Source: Marchantia polymorpha subsp. ruderalis
Taxonomy: Eukaryota; Streptophyta; Marchantiopsida; Marchantiales; Marchantiaceae
Direction: 5' to 3'
Assembly (NCBI GenBank): GCA_037833965.1
Contig: AP031351.1
Span: 1,934,501-1,998,500 of the forward strand
DNA: 64,000 nucleotides
Shown: positions 22,688 through 34,146 of the stretch, in pieces
Position numbering within the stretch: position 1 is the first letter of the stretch
How the letters are laid out: each line of letters starts with the position of its first letter
The notes under the pieces: model-generated
The model's input: only the letters and a program-made list of their open reading frames with translations
What the model was told of the DNA's origin: nothing
Database searches by the model: none
Translations under genes and position numbers: made by a program

Positions 22688-25600
22688 CGTATATGGACAA
22701 AATTGGTTAACTTCACGCATCCAAATAGATTAGCGAAGAGATGAAAGCAGAAGCATGAATTGAGGAAAATTTATTTTAGACTAAAGATCAGTGAACTGAG
22801 GTATGGATTTGACAAACCACGTAGGTTGAGCATCAGCTTGTATATCATGTTACATTCAAGTTATACGTGTTTGGGAAAGCAGGCATTTAATCAGGATAGT
22901 TAGAAAGACTTGACGCCTCTAGATGGGTTTGGCCTACTATGTATCGGACTGCAAAAAATCCTCAGTTGATGACTTTGCAGTCTGGTTGCCTGCTTGATCG
23001 TAACCGAGGGCACTGAGGCCATCAATAGCTATCACACGGCTTTCGAGTGTTGCGCTTATGTTTTACATCATTTTCATATTTAAATGAGTCCAGCATCCCC
23101 GCATGCAACACATGCGTCATGACTCGCAGAGAAAAATTGACTTTCTTTTAACCGATCTCGAAATAGTTATGAGCACATGAAGCTCCAACACAAGTAGAGC
23201 CCTTTGCCCCTTCTTAAAGCTCATTAGCAAACAACATTACGATTGAATCAGTGTAAAGCATGGTCCTCGAGTGGTATAATATGCGCAATCAAAGCTCTCT
23301 ACCAGCAGCACCTCAAATTGACTGTCTTTGAAGTAAAATAACATCCAGAACTCTTTGAATTCACCTGAGCAGCACAGCAGGTTAAGGTTCAATGCGAGGA
23401 AGACTCCACCATAATCGACAAAACGCCATGCACCTGTCTTGTGCTTGCTATAAAGTGCATTTAGAACGATGCCAGTCGCTTAGCTCTTTTAGCAACTAGT
23501 CGCACATCAATACTTAAGACAACTATGAATCCTGCTACTCTGAATACTCTTATGTGCAACAATGTAAGTTGGAATTTTCATATATAAAAATCCATGATAA
23601 GATTGCTCTCAGAATCTTGAGCAACCAAGATTGAGTTTTTTCAGAAGTCAAATTACTTAAATGACACCTTTCATTCTTCTGTTTTACAAGCAAGAAACAT
23701 GTGAGCAAACAACCTAATCGAAACAAATAAAAGGAATAATAGTACATCTCCGACAAAGTCAAAGACAAAGAAATATTTTTCAATTTTTTAAATTAACAAG
23801 AACATCAAAAGTCATTAGTTCAGTTAGTCATAAAAATCAACCATTTTCAATTTTATAGATCAATGTAAATTTTTTTATTCAATTTACAAAAAATGTCATT
23901 TGTATTCAAAATTGGTTACATGTATACAACAATTTTATGTGTGCTTTGATTTTAGTCCACACATTAATCAAATAGATATATTGAAGCTTAAATAATAGAA
24001 AAATATGTATAATTTCATTATTTATCTAGATTTTTTAATGCACTTGAGATAAAAATCTAAACATTTTGACTCATTCTTAAATTACAATGTTAGAAGATTC
24101 ACATGAGTTGTTTAAAATGAGTCACACAAGAGTGAAAAAAATGATGAAAGATCTACATAGGGCGTAATTTTGATCAATATTGCAAGATGATGTCACCAAG
24201 CTATGGGTATCAATGACAAATGATCCAGTGTTCATACTCATTAATATGTGTTTATAAAATCATACAATATATTTCCACAACACTATCATCAAATTCTAAG
24301 TTATATATTTCATTTACAACTCCATGTAATGTCCATAATGATGTGATTATATGTGTTGCTCCATGTTGGTAGATAATCAACATGTCGATTTACATGTTGA
24401 TTTTGTGGTACTAGTTTTGTTTATTAAAGTGTGATGCACTTGTGCGCATAGTTGGTAATCGTTGGAATCATCTAAAGGATTTGATGAAGAAATGATTTCA
24501 TATATTATACATTTGCATGTCATTAAAACAAAACTAGAAATCAAGAGTCAACAAATATACAACAATCTTTACCAACACCAAGCATGTCATATACTAATGA
24601 TTTTGATAATGTTTGAAGTTTAAACTATTTGATGTGATAAATTTAGGCAGCGGCTTAGTTTAGCCTAATTATCCCCCACCCTCATCCTTCATCTTCCTCG
24701 TCGTAAAAAATGGAAAACCAAGGCAAAGCAACAAAAGGCAGGCGAGCGGGGAAGCACTTCACAGAAGTTAAGTAGCACGTTCAAGCAGGCAGCGAGCGAC
24801 AATTGAGACGTAAGAAGATCAAGCCTTGTCTCTCGTTCCCGCCTCTCTCTCCCTCTATTTCTCTCTTGTGGACTCATACTCCAACTAGAATTGGAGTCAC
24901 AAAGAATTTGCTCCAGGCATGCCCATCATTCAACATTCAAAGGCATGTTCCATGCCCAAAATCATCTAAAAATTCAAAAACTCAAACAATCTGTCATAAA
25001 AATAGATATGAATATACGTTTATACAAGTTAATGTTTAAAAAATACAATAAAAAAATTAATAATGTAAAGGTGACATAGATCAAGGAGGAAAAACCGTTG
25101 TTTCACTTAAGAAGCACAACTTATTTGTTCTTTCACCAAGTTAAGCCTACAAAAACTATAATATGATAAAAATGATATTCTATAAATAAAAAATGCTATG
25201 ATTTTTTTGAAAAAATTTAAACCGAAATTAGTTTTATGTGATTTCCAATATTGGGTATTTTTAATATTTCAATAAGATTTAAAAAACAATATCTTCATTA
25301 TGATAATATTTCATGTTTTTATGAAAATATGAACTTGAACATTGATGCTATCTTTGCAAAAGTCAGGCTCACATAGTTAACGTGATCATTGTTTTATGTG
25401 AGAAGAAACAATGGGGATTTGGAGTTTTGCATAGATTTTATTCACATATAATTTCTCGTAAAATATTTCAAAATAATTCACAAAGCATTAAACAGTATGA
25501 AATATTTGCATGAGTTTTTTAAGAAGAATTTTTATAGGATCATAATTACTACAATTTTATTGATAAATGTATTTTGATTAGTTTGTTTTAAATAAATAAG

Positions 25601-27017
25601 AGATGTTAAGTTATATTACGAATATAAATTCAGTGGATATGTGTGTGAGAATCTACATGATTAGCGTTATATTCAGCTGATCGGCTCATTTAAATATTAT
25701 AAATTTAAATGATCTCATGATGAAAAAAGTTAATGTTTTAACATAAAAAATGAAATAGAAAATTCTTTGACTACAAATTATAATTTCAACTTAATAATTT
25801 TGGTTTTGACTATAACTATTCAGATGTAAACATTGTTCATCTTGATAATAAGTTTTGTGTTATGTCAATTGATGTATACATGTATGCTAGCTTATTCTGT
25901 ATTCACTACAACTCAAGTAACTTAAGTTGATAATAACGTTTGAAAATATAGTCACATGTAAACGTACATGTTATAAATGTTATATAGTTTTCATATAAGG
26001 TTTGATAAACAATGAAAACAAATGAATAAAATCAAGCTTTCTATCCTAGTATATTTATGCTTTTGTAAAGCTTCTAGTCACTCACAAGCAAGAATAAGTT
26101 TAAAGACTTAACTTACATATAATGAACATCTAAATTTGGAACATTCTTCTTTAGCAAGTATTCAAGCTTGTTTATCTTGTATGAATTTTGTGTAAATTTT
26201 TTTGTTGGCTCCCATCATTTACTTATCTACGACTTCAACGTTTTCCGAAGTTGATGCAAACATCTACAATTTCATTGTTCGTTTGAGAGGATGGGAATGT
26301 TAGAATTGCATCATATCTTCATATGACCTGTTGACAGTAGAGGAAATAGCTATACATGGTAGACCATATGAAGAAGGCATTGGTATGCCTTGTAGTCAAT
26401 CAGAATTAGAGCATATAAGTAATTGTTTTGTATCTAACGTCGATAGGCCTTGTGGCAACTAGGATTAGATCATATTGTTACTTGGTTTGAACATATTTTG
26501 TCTGTCATATATGTAACGGTTACCAACCATACAGAGCAAAACCATTTGATTACACATCCTCACGTATGGACTCCAATAATAGGTGATGCCAAAAGTTCAA
26601 TTTCGGAAGTCATAATTTTTTTAGCATTTGAGCTATGTAGAAGTATCAACTTGAATAATCGACCCTACTTGACTTGGCTTGAACGGGATATCTGATATGT
26701 TGGTGTTTTAGAAAGAAAGAAAGAAATATACCCCTATATTTAGAAATTGATTCTTACGTCGTGATATTTTTCCAGGCCTATTATGCTCGTAGGCGTTACT
26801 TCCTTGTGGGCTTGGAGGGTTTTCTGTCGTTTTATATATTTTCCCGGTCCCGAGGTTTGCCACGAGAACTGAACGCTGTTTTGTTGTTAGTGAGACTCTG
26901 CTGCTCCGGGAAACCCTAAACCCACATCAGTACATAGATTCACTATTTAGCTCCTCCAGCCTGCCCCCTCGAAGGAGAATAACACTCCCGCACACGGTTG
27001 TTTGGAATGAGTCTGCG
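22688..27017. other. Intergenic region between PEX10 and RRF
   Basis: The first few hundred bases should be PEX10 3' UTR. 23.5-26.6 kb is strongly AT-rich with only short random frames; no element could be named. The last 300 bp before 27018 is less AT-rich and includes a telo-box. Confidence 0.5.
26911..26920 (+). promoter_or_regulatory. Telo-box (AAACCCTAAA)
   Basis: An AAACCCTAAACCC sequence begins at 26911, 107 bp upstream of the start codon of the ribosome recycling factor gene. Telo-boxes near transcription starts are a known feature of plant genes for the translation machinery, which suits this gene. Position relative to the transcript start is not known. Confidence 0.55.
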
Positions 27018-29824
27018 ATGGCCGCCATCACTCTTCGACGTGTAGCTTGCGAATCGGCCCGTGCTAGATTTGCCTCTTCCTTGGCCCTGCGCACTACTTT
27101 CTCCCACATCTCAGATGAATCTTGTGTGGACAGGGCGATACAGAATTTAGAGGAGCACTTGAGCCGGGGTCGAGATTTCGACGATAGTCTGGCGAAATGG
27201 AAGTTTGCTGGGTTCCGGTCGCCCCGGAGGCCTCTCGGCTCTGAGCGAGCCTGGACTGCATCCGGATCGACGGCAAGTGCGTGTGTCGGACTAGTTCAGT
27301 CAAGATCCTTTGCCGCGAAGGCGAAGAAGCCAAAGAGCAGTAAGTGTTACTTTCATGTAGTATTCACGATGACGATAGGGATGTGAAGTTTGTCACGCGT
27401 CGCCTATTTCCGGTTGTGACTTATACCCAGCAGGGTGGTGTGGTTGAAAGATTTAGAACTCGACTTGCCTCCCTGGTCTGCTTATCCCTGCGCAAATCCA
27501 AGACGATGAAGACAGTATGAAAGGTCTCGTTCGACTGATTAGCCTGACAGGCTATGCTGACCATCTCAAAAAGATCACCACCCATAATCTGATGTCATGG
27601 ATTCGACGCAGGGCTTTACTGTCCAGATCTAGATACTTTCATATTTAAACATAGATCTCGCCTCACCATACACAGTTTAAACTTTGAAGCTTCGTGGACG
27701 ATGACGACAACTTGAAAGGTCTCGTTCGACTGATAGGCCATATCGGCCATGTTGACCATTCAAAAAAGATCACCACCCATAATCTGATGTCCTGGATTCT
27801 TGAAGTTTCAATACGTTCTCATATTGTGATGCTAAATTAATGCGTAGATACTATCAGCTCTAGAAGCCTTTCGATGTCAATTAGCTGTTCACGTTGTAGG
27901 ATTATCGTCGTCATTTTCACGCAGAGGACTGTGAAGAATTTCCATTAAGGTCTCGTTCGCCTGAATGGCCCGACAAAGCCAATTTTTGTTGACGCCACTT
28001 AATCTGAGTCCTCTCACAACTGTTAATCTTTTAGTGGAGTGAGGAAGTAATGCTACGCTGCGATGTCGGCGAGCCTTGTCACAGCCCGTCTTGACCACCG
28101 GCTCGCCAGTTGCTAGCACCTCTTCACCGAGGATGAGCACAATTCTTGATGCTGAAAACTGGCTTCCTACATGAATTAGGCGTTTAGCTAGCAACTCTGC
28201 CAGGTTTCATTTGTGCTAGCATTGCACAATGAGAAGTATGATGAGTTGTACAAAGCACAACCTATCTGCTGCTTTCATGCCGATGCATTTCACGTCACTG
28301 AGCATCCAATTTACTACCCTGTGCAGAAGCTGAAGATACCGTCGAAGTCGCAGATGTCTCAGACACAGCCAAAGAGAGTGCGCTGAAGATGATGGATACG
28401 GCACTAGACGTCCTTGCCAGGGAGCTCTCGAAACTGCGCACTGGCAGGGTCTCGCCGGGCATGCTAGACCACATTACAGTAGAAGCCCATGGCGTGCGGA
28501 CCCCTCTCAGTCACATTGCCGCAGTCTCCGTAGCTGGACTTCAAACTCTGAACGTCCTTCCGTATGATCCGTCCGTGAGTTCCCTACCTGATCATCTCAG
28601 TGTCTTTAAAGTGAATTAGAGGCCCACACTGATCTATGGAGCCTTTCTTATGTTATTTTCCTGTCTTTTCGCACGGTTTTCTGGGGCACTGTTTTGAATC
28701 CGTGATGTCTTCCAGATGTTGAAGGAGGTGGAGAAGGCGTTATTAATGTCGCCACTCGGGTTGAATCCATTGGTGGAGGGTTCTACCCTCACCGTTCCTC
28801 TTCCAAGGTATGCAATGTCCTTTTAATGTATGACAAAATGGAAAGTCAGATTAAGAACCAGCAAATCTTCCATCCTCATTGTGTCTTTGTATGCTTCGAG
28901 GCCATGCTTTGCTAACAATAAGACTGCCTTCCAAGTGAGCGAGAGGGACTCTTTGTCTCTCCTGACTCGCCTGGTACCGAGACCATATCTTTTGGTCTAG
29001 AAAGGAAGGCCTACAATTTCCACGAAATACTCCGTTAGACTACAGTCTAACGGAGTAGCGTTGAAACACACCTGTCCTCATCGCATCAGTTCATGTGCGA
29101 TGAGGTTAACTGGTGCGAACAGGATCGAATCATCTATGCTGTTAAGTAATGAAGTCTAGTAAATACCTGTCATAGTCATTCGTAGGAGGCTTACCCTGGA
29201 ATGTAGCATATGTAAAAGTCGGCCTTCATAGAGTCAGACGTATGGTGGTAGGACAAGAAATGCTCTTGAATGATCCAGTCTTTCCGTGTGCTCAGGGGCC
29301 TCTGACATGCTTGTGGTTGCTGGATGGCGCATGATGATGAATTATCTACGCGGTTAAGCGCAGGTTAACCAAGGAGCACTGTGAGGTGAGTCGGGTCTCA
29401 TGACTGGAAGTGACGGGATTTGGATATTCACTTGCCTGGACTATTGTGCTGAGTTGAATGGAAAATTGACTGTGTCATCGTGTATTGCAGTCTATGTGCA
29501 AACTTGCAGCGAAGGCGGGTGAGAACGCCAAGCTCAGCATAAGAAGAGCAAGAAAGGAGGTAAGCAGATGATTTGCTTTACTGAACATGCCCGAACGTGC
29601 TGTCATTTCATTTTTGGAGTATCTACTACAACGAGAACTCACGACTTGTACCATTCACTTAACATATTTGAACTGTCTACCAGGCCCTAGATCAGGCGAA
29701 AGCCGCTGGATTGTCAAAAGACGATACAAAGAGATTTGAGAAGGAAATTGAGGAGTTGACGAAGAAAAGCGTAAAAGCTATAGACGATCTGTGCAAGAAG
29801 AAAGAGAAAGATATAAGAGCATAG
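27018..29824 (+). CDS. RRF: Organellar ribosome recycling factor, mitochondrial type
   Basis: Six exons (27018-27339, 28327-28574, 28716-28807, 29364-29385, 29491-29559, 29684-29824) join in phase to 297 residues. After termination, RRF with EF-G splits the bacterial-type ribosome so that it can be reused. The RRF domain starts near residue 125. ELSKLRTGRVSPGMLDHI (about residues 140-158) is the conserved RTGR core, then VLPYDPS and SPLGLNP. SIRRARKEA and the C-terminal KEIEELTKK helix complete the three-helix bundle. About 100 extra N-terminal residues, rich in Arg and Ser, look like an organelle presequence, and domain details resemble plant mitochondrial more than chloroplast RRF. The 22-nt exon 4 was found by phase and by the conserved LTKEH sequence. 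Intron 1 is about 1 kb and carries repeats. Confidence 0.92.
27500..27975. repeat. Repeats inside RRF intron 1
   Basis: Two units of about 100 bp (27500-27605 and 27696-27799) share AAGGTCTCGTTCGACTGAT and AAGATCACCACCCATAATCT. A third partial unit with AAGGTCTCGTTCGCCTGA is at 27947-27975. They sit wholly within the intron and contain no coding frame. Confidence 0.8.
29028..29057. repeat. 14-bp perfect hairpin in RRF intron 3
   Basis: TACTCCGTTAGACT and its exact reverse complement are separated by only two bases. A second hairpin follows at 29076-29105 with 10-bp arms (CCTCATCGCA) and a 10-base loop. Both lie within the intron between exons 3 and 4. Confidence 0.85.
29076..29105. repeat. 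10-bp hairpin in RRF intron 3
   Basis: CCTCATCGCA, a 10-base loop, then TGCGATGAGG. It lies 18 bp after the 14-bp hairpin in the same intron. Confidence 0.75.
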
Positions 29825-30612
29825 ACAGAATATATCAATTCCCAATACACACTTGTGCAACTCTTGAAGTCAATCATCATTGATGAGAAAGAGCATAGAT
29901 GAAGAAGAGAGGCAATTCAGTTCAGTGAATTGAGGTAGGCAGGCTTTCACAAGTAGCCATCCTCCTGCCTGCGTGCCTCCCTCTAAGAGTATAGGACGTA
30001 GGTCAGCACCAGCATGCTCGCTCGCTTGCTGAGGAAGCAGCAGCAGATGAATGAGCCGCCCGAGCTCCGGCCCATCACGCAGGTGAGGTGAGGGAAAAAG
30101 AAGGAAGGAAAAATATGTAATCAGTGAAATAAAAGACAATTTTTGTCAACCGTTAAACCCATGTCTAAATCCAGCTGTGACAACGCCCGTACGCTATAAA
30201 AGGAAAGGAAAAGGAAATATCATTCAGTTTCCACCATACTATTCCTAATGTTTGAATAAGTTTCCCGTAAGAGGAGGGAAGAAGTAACCAATAGATAATT
30301 AAATACATAAGGGAAAAAATTAAATATATCGAAAATGCAGTCGAAACCGGTAGTATTAAAGTAAAAGAAAATAACTAAATAAAAAATTGAACTTAAATAT
30401 CCTGTTCTAGCATGTAGATAAGAACCAGAATTGAGGTATGCTAAAAAGCGACAATTTCAAGATAAATAAATTAAATAATGTCCGCAGCGAAAACAAATCA
30501 ATATCCTAATTATGACACATGTCCAATAATACTCGATACTAAAAACTGGGGAAACATAAATACAGACATTATCTGGAATATACAGAAAAAGTAAGTATCG
30601 TAACTAGGTAGC

Positions 30613-30860
30613 TGGTGAAAATCAAAACTCGATATCTGAATATCATACTTTGTACAGCAGGCATCCTGGAACAAAACAAGGGTTACATTTTGGGAAGTAG
30701 GTTAGAGCGTGTTAACTACTATGATAGATAGATAGATATGACGAAAATCATAAGTCAATATCTGAATTTTTCACTTTGTGCAGCATGCATCTCTGAACAA
30801 AGCAAGGATGTCAATTCTGAAAGTGTGTTCGAGGGTGTTAACGACTATGATAGATATAAA
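30613..30860. repeat. Two diverged ~121-bp tandem units
   Basis: Both units contain (G/C)A(T/A)ATCTGAAT, CACTTTGT/ACTTTGTACAGCA-like sequence, ACAAA(A/G)CAAGG and GTTAAC(T/G)ACTATGATAGATA, about 121 bp apart. Non-coding. Confidence 0.65.
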
Positions 30861-31653
30861 CATATGATGAGACGCAGAGACCCCAGATTCTGAATGTTGA
30901 TAGATAGAAGTTGATATAGTTTCTATTTTGAGATTTCAAATCGATTTTGAATCCGGAAACTTAATGATAAGTTTAACTCAACATGGATATTCAACTTAAG
31001 AGAATAACTAAAAACTAATTTAGACTCAATCCATTAACATGACAAGAAATATATTTTCAGTAAGTCTAAAATCATGTCATATGAAACTATATATACAATT
31101 ATGTCATGTTTACTACTTTGCCGCAAGTAAACAATATCTTTGATAGTTCAAAAAGAAATATGTACGATTTTTGAAATGATAGACTATATTTAAGAGAGTT
31201 ACAAATCACGTTTTTTAGCATTTCTTATAAAAAGTTCTTCAAAAGCAAAATTCTTGGATTTTTTTTTATTTCAATTGGATGTATTTTTCTCCTTCCCCAC
31301 ACAATTATCATGATATATGATATATATCTTAATGAAATCTAGTAGTATCAATTTCTGTATTATATTGATCTAACTTGATAACTTGGATAGATTAGATATC
31401 AATTTTTTGACTTAATATCTTGAGTTGATGAAAATCTATGTAGATTTAGAATGTAACATGTAGAGTCAATCTTTAAAGATTACATTGTAAATCATTTTAT
31501 ACAACATGTAATCACAACTTTAGATCTAAACATAGTTGATGAGATTTTTATCAAAGCAATAAACACAAGTGCTAAGTTTTAACAAGTTCATGTTTAATGC
31601 ATGAGATTTGACTTTAGCTAATTGATCATGATACCTTCTAGCAAGTCATAATC

Positions 31654-31902
31654 TTAAAGATCAATTTCTTGAGTCATATTTAATAACAAAGTATCAGCAT
31701 ATTTGATCTTCAAACAAAATTCATTGACATGATCATTTTTGCCACATTTTGAATAGATCACCATCTTACTCTCCTGAGATTTATTACTAGATGTAAATTC
31801 TACGTTTAGATCTAAACACTTATCATACTTGTGATTTTGTGAATGTGACGTACGTGGAATCACATTTAGTGTCGTACCAAAATGAAGAAATGACAACTTC
31901 AA
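31654..31902 (-). pseudogene. Possible copia-type gag zinc-knuckle fragment
   Basis: A minus-strand frame of 82 codons contains YSKCGKNDHVNEFCLKIK, like the copia gag knuckle 'C-x2-C-G-K-x-G-H-x4-C' but with the first Cys replaced by Tyr and Gly by Asp. A Ser- and Lys-rich stretch lies just before it. There are no neighbouring integrase or reverse transcriptase frames. Could be chance in AT-rich DNA. Confidence 0.3.
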
Positions 31903-33411
31903 ATTCTAATATATGTGATTATACAACTTTGTTATAAATGAATTGTTTGCCTATCACAATAAAACAATACATGTGATAGTGACGGATAAAATGCAAGAAA
32001 TGCACTTAGAAGATGGAAAATTTTAGTTTTGTGAAAATTAATTATCAAAATTTTGAAGATTAATAACAAAATCAACGAATGTATCGATGTGATCTTGAAT
32101 TGTTGTGCATGAATTTTTCAACTTGAAGCTCATCAACTTCAAGGAAAGATACAAGCTATGTGTAAGTTTTTTGTAATGAAATCGTAACTACAAAATAAAA
32201 TAAAATACATTTGTCATAATTATTTATTTACTTCAAAATCATAGTTTGCAAATGAAGCATGACAATACTCACATCTTGTTGGAATTTTTTCGAATCACTG
32301 ATGTAGTTGGACAATTTTGTCCTCAATGTCTTTTCAAGATTCATGTTCCACAATTTGTACTTCACGAGTATTTTTTAAAATAGATTTTCACAACATCCGT
32401 TGTATTTGACTATATTATATTTTGCTCCCTCAATTTAGAAGCTATCATACTGTTATGTTGAATATTTAAAGCTATAACCATAAAGTAAACAATTTTTTAT
32501 TTTTTTTTATTGACACTTTTCAGACTATATTTCATCACTCTTTGCTCATTTCATATTTCAAACTTTTCACTTCCACTTTGCATGAAAGTGTTCGGAATAT
32601 ACCATGTTTCAACAACAGAAATGTAGATCTTTTCTGTAGTATGAAACTTCAAGCAAAGGATATAATGTTAGTGGAATGTTATATTGAAAGGATAATTTTA
32701 TCCAGGTGATATAATCAACGATCAATAATACTTCTTCCGCGCTTTCATGTGTCAAAATGAAAGTTCTTGTGTTTTCTTCCTCTCCGTATTCTTCAACCAA
32801 GACGTGTGATATCTGTTGTCCACCTTCCGTTCTCCCTTTCTGAGCTCTGTCTATTTACATGCTAAATTTCTTGCTGCATGTCGTTGACTTTCGTCACTCC
32901 CCTCCTCTAAACTGCAAAGGACGGTGCCGGCTTTTCTGTTTATGGACAAGTTGGCGTTGAAAGTTGTCCAATAGTAGTCTGCAGCATCAAATCAAGGGAA
33001 TGACCTTGTGATTTATTTTAGTGAGATTTTTTTCAGAGGAAGTGCCAGTGCGGTCTTTGTTTACCTTGTAATGAAGGATAATTTGTGAAGTGTACAACAT
33101 CGCACGAGAGTTTTTCTACAGAAATAATTACATCATAAACAGTATACTGTTCAAGTATGTGGACATCACAACGAAATTGAGTTCCAAGCCTGTGGATGAA
33201 ATCTATTCCGAGGAAATGAGCTACGATGAGCAGGTGGAACACTTTCGTCTATTCCTGGCGAAACTAGAGACCAAAAAGATACTCGTGGTCTTCTTTTTCA
33301 GGAGGAACCTTTGCAATTGAGAGCGCCTTGTCGAGAATCTTCGACAGAAATGTGCTGACTGATTATCAAACGGGTGCAGGAAATGATCGTGTCAATGAAC
33401 CACAAGCGATA

Positions 33412-34146
33412 CAGAGTTAAACCTCCCAATAGTGACATATATTGGTACTTAGGTTTTCCGTCACTATTGCGAGTTGTCACTCACAAGAGTAAAGTTCGTA
33501 TAACCTCCTAATAGTAACATACATTGGTGTTAACATTAGATATCATTGTTGAGAGGTGCATAATTTTAATATAACCTCCTAATAGTAACATACATAGGTT
33601 TTGGTGTTAGATGTCACTATTGGGAGATGTCAATTATATAAAAAAAAGTTCATAGATTTTTTATCGTGCAGTGCATCAACCCTAAGACTTTATATAAATG
33701 TGTTGTTTGGTTTCAAAATGGCCTTCATTTGCACATCTGTATTCTTAACATGGACATTATAATTATATTTAAATTTAGATTAATACACACAAATCTGAGT
33801 GAAACAATTAATGATAATATGTGTAGCAAATTAGGGATTTAGGGTTAAACCCTAAACCCTTACTTAAATCCAGAAAATGTGAATTGTTGAGATATAACTT
33901 TAAATATACTTATGCCATATTTTTTTAGTCTCATAACTATGTATTGTGATAATGATAGGAATTTTTACTCTGAAATTACATTTGAAATTGTCACTATTGT
34001 ATAGTATCATGTCACTAATGGGAATAGTGACGTACCGTTCTTATTGAGCAGATTTACAAGTTAGAAACTAATGGATCTGGGATTTTACGTCACTAACGAG
34101 AGGATGTCACTCATAAGAGGTGACACTATTGGGAGGTTTAACTCTG
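33412..34146 (+). mobile_element. 735-bp TA-flanked MITE, copy 1
   Basis: Terminal inverted repeats begin CAGAGTTAAACCTCCCAATA and are perfect for more than 20 bp, flanked by TA on both sides, as expected for Tc1/mariner-type insertion. There is no transposase frame, so it is non-autonomous. Near the left end, the AACCTCC(C/T)AATAGT(G/A)ACATA motif recurs three times. The middle holds an inverted telomere-like motif (TTTAGGGTTAAACCCTAAA, about 33840-33860). A second copy of the same length lies at 47915-48649 in the opposite orientation. The intact ends suggest this is the younger or better preserved copy. Confidence 0.85.
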
